DNA of 5,309 nt from Firmicutes bacterium UBA3910. Its GTDB lineage: Bacteria > Bacillota > Limnochordia > Darwinibacteriales > Darwinibacteriaceae. Below, piece after piece: positions 5,275-5,309 of this stretch (position 1 is its first letter; each line of letters starts with the position of its first letter). Below the pieces are notes generated by a model. That model did not search any database. It had not been told where the DNA came from and saw only the letters and a list, made by a program, of their open reading frames with translations. Location of the stretch: the NCBI GenBank assembly GCA_002391465.1, contig DGFC01000089.1, positions 1 through 5,309 on the forward strand. Reading direction: 5' to 3'. The position numbers and the translations under genes were made by a program.

Positions 5275-5309
5275 AAAAAAAATGCTTTTTAGCTGCAACT
5301 AAAAAGCAT
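5275..5309 (-). terminator. Palindrome plus T-run in the leader of the FapA gene: terminator or attenuator
   Basis: ATGCTTTTTAG (5282-5292) and CTAAAAAGCAT (5299-5309) are perfect 11-bp inverted copies around a 6-nt centre. Two more central pairs make a near-continuous 28-bp palindrome with one mismatched pair. On the minus strand the hairpin is followed by seven Ts (5281-5275), the form of an intrinsic terminator, then at once by the FapA ribosome site. No promoter fits between it and the start codon. The stem is AT-rich and may run beyond the edge. It could be the end of an upstream gene, a leader attenuator, an operator, or a fold-back artefact at a contig end. Confidence 0.6.

Noticed and set aside
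5265..5276. TTG at 5276 as start of the FapA gene
   Set aside because: It falls in the T-run/G-run that forms the leader and has only a hairpin and Ts upstream. ATG at 5264 has a G-rich ribosome site at the right distance.
5275..5309. A cyclic di-GMP riboswitch in the operon leader
   Set aside because: The idea fits an HD-GYP operon, but only about 45 nt of leader are in the window and they contain a simple hairpin, not the conserved riboswitch core. The sequence upstream is needed.
1..5309. tRNA or rRNA genes, CRISPR arrays, insertion sequences or phage genes
   Set aside because: No cloverleaf-like segment, regularly spaced direct repeat, transposase or integrase motif was seen by reading; the only clear repeats are the hairpins and the operator listed.

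Overview
The window looks like chromosomal DNA from a Gram-positive, probably endospore-forming Bacillota of the Clostridia type, for example a Peptococcaceae-like or syntrophic anaerobe. The reasons are protein style (a SpoIIE-type PP2C phosphatase, SpoIIA/Rsb-type kinase and antagonist, a FapA/DUF342 protein, a YtrA-type GntR regulator), strong purine-rich Shine-Dalgarno sites, use of TTG and GTG starts, and roughly balanced base composition. The lineage is inferred from style only; no taxonomic marker gene is present.

Every gene I can support lies on the minus strand, so the window reads right to left. From 5264 down to 406 runs a five-gene operon. Its order is a FapA/DUF342 protein, a STAS-domain anti-sigma-factor antagonist, a GHKL (RsbW/RsbT/SpoIIAB-type) serine kinase, an HD-GYP domain protein, and a GAF-like plus PP2C/SpoIIE phosphatase. 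The junctions are very tight: 11 nt, a 1-nt TGATG overlap, 12 nt, and a 20-nt overlap. At two junctions the stop codon also runs into the next Shine-Dalgarno site. The operon ends in a strong intrinsic terminator (370-399), with a second, weaker hairpin plus T-run just beyond it.

Between 265 and 405 lies a compact regulatory region. After the terminators comes a near-consensus sigma-A promoter (TTGACA, 17 nt, TATAGT) whose -10 end and start region are covered by an inverted repeat. It drives a YtrA-type GntR repressor gene that runs off the left edge, and autoregulation is the likely arrangement. At the right edge a near-perfect 28-bp palindrome abuts a T-run and the ribosome binding site of the first operon gene. 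It is an intrinsic terminator or attenuator in the leader, or possibly a contig-end artefact.

How the genes may work together: STAS protein, kinase and PP2C phosphatase form a full partner-switching cycle. The kinase phosphorylates the antagonist on a serine, the phosphatase removes the phosphate, and the antagonist's state decides which partner is held. An HD-GYP protein (the family degrades cyclic di-GMP) lies between kinase and phosphatase, and a FapA polymer-like protein leads the operon. No sigma factor is visible here. The output may therefore be an unlinked sigma factor, the HD-GYP protein, or a surface or motility function; which one is inference.
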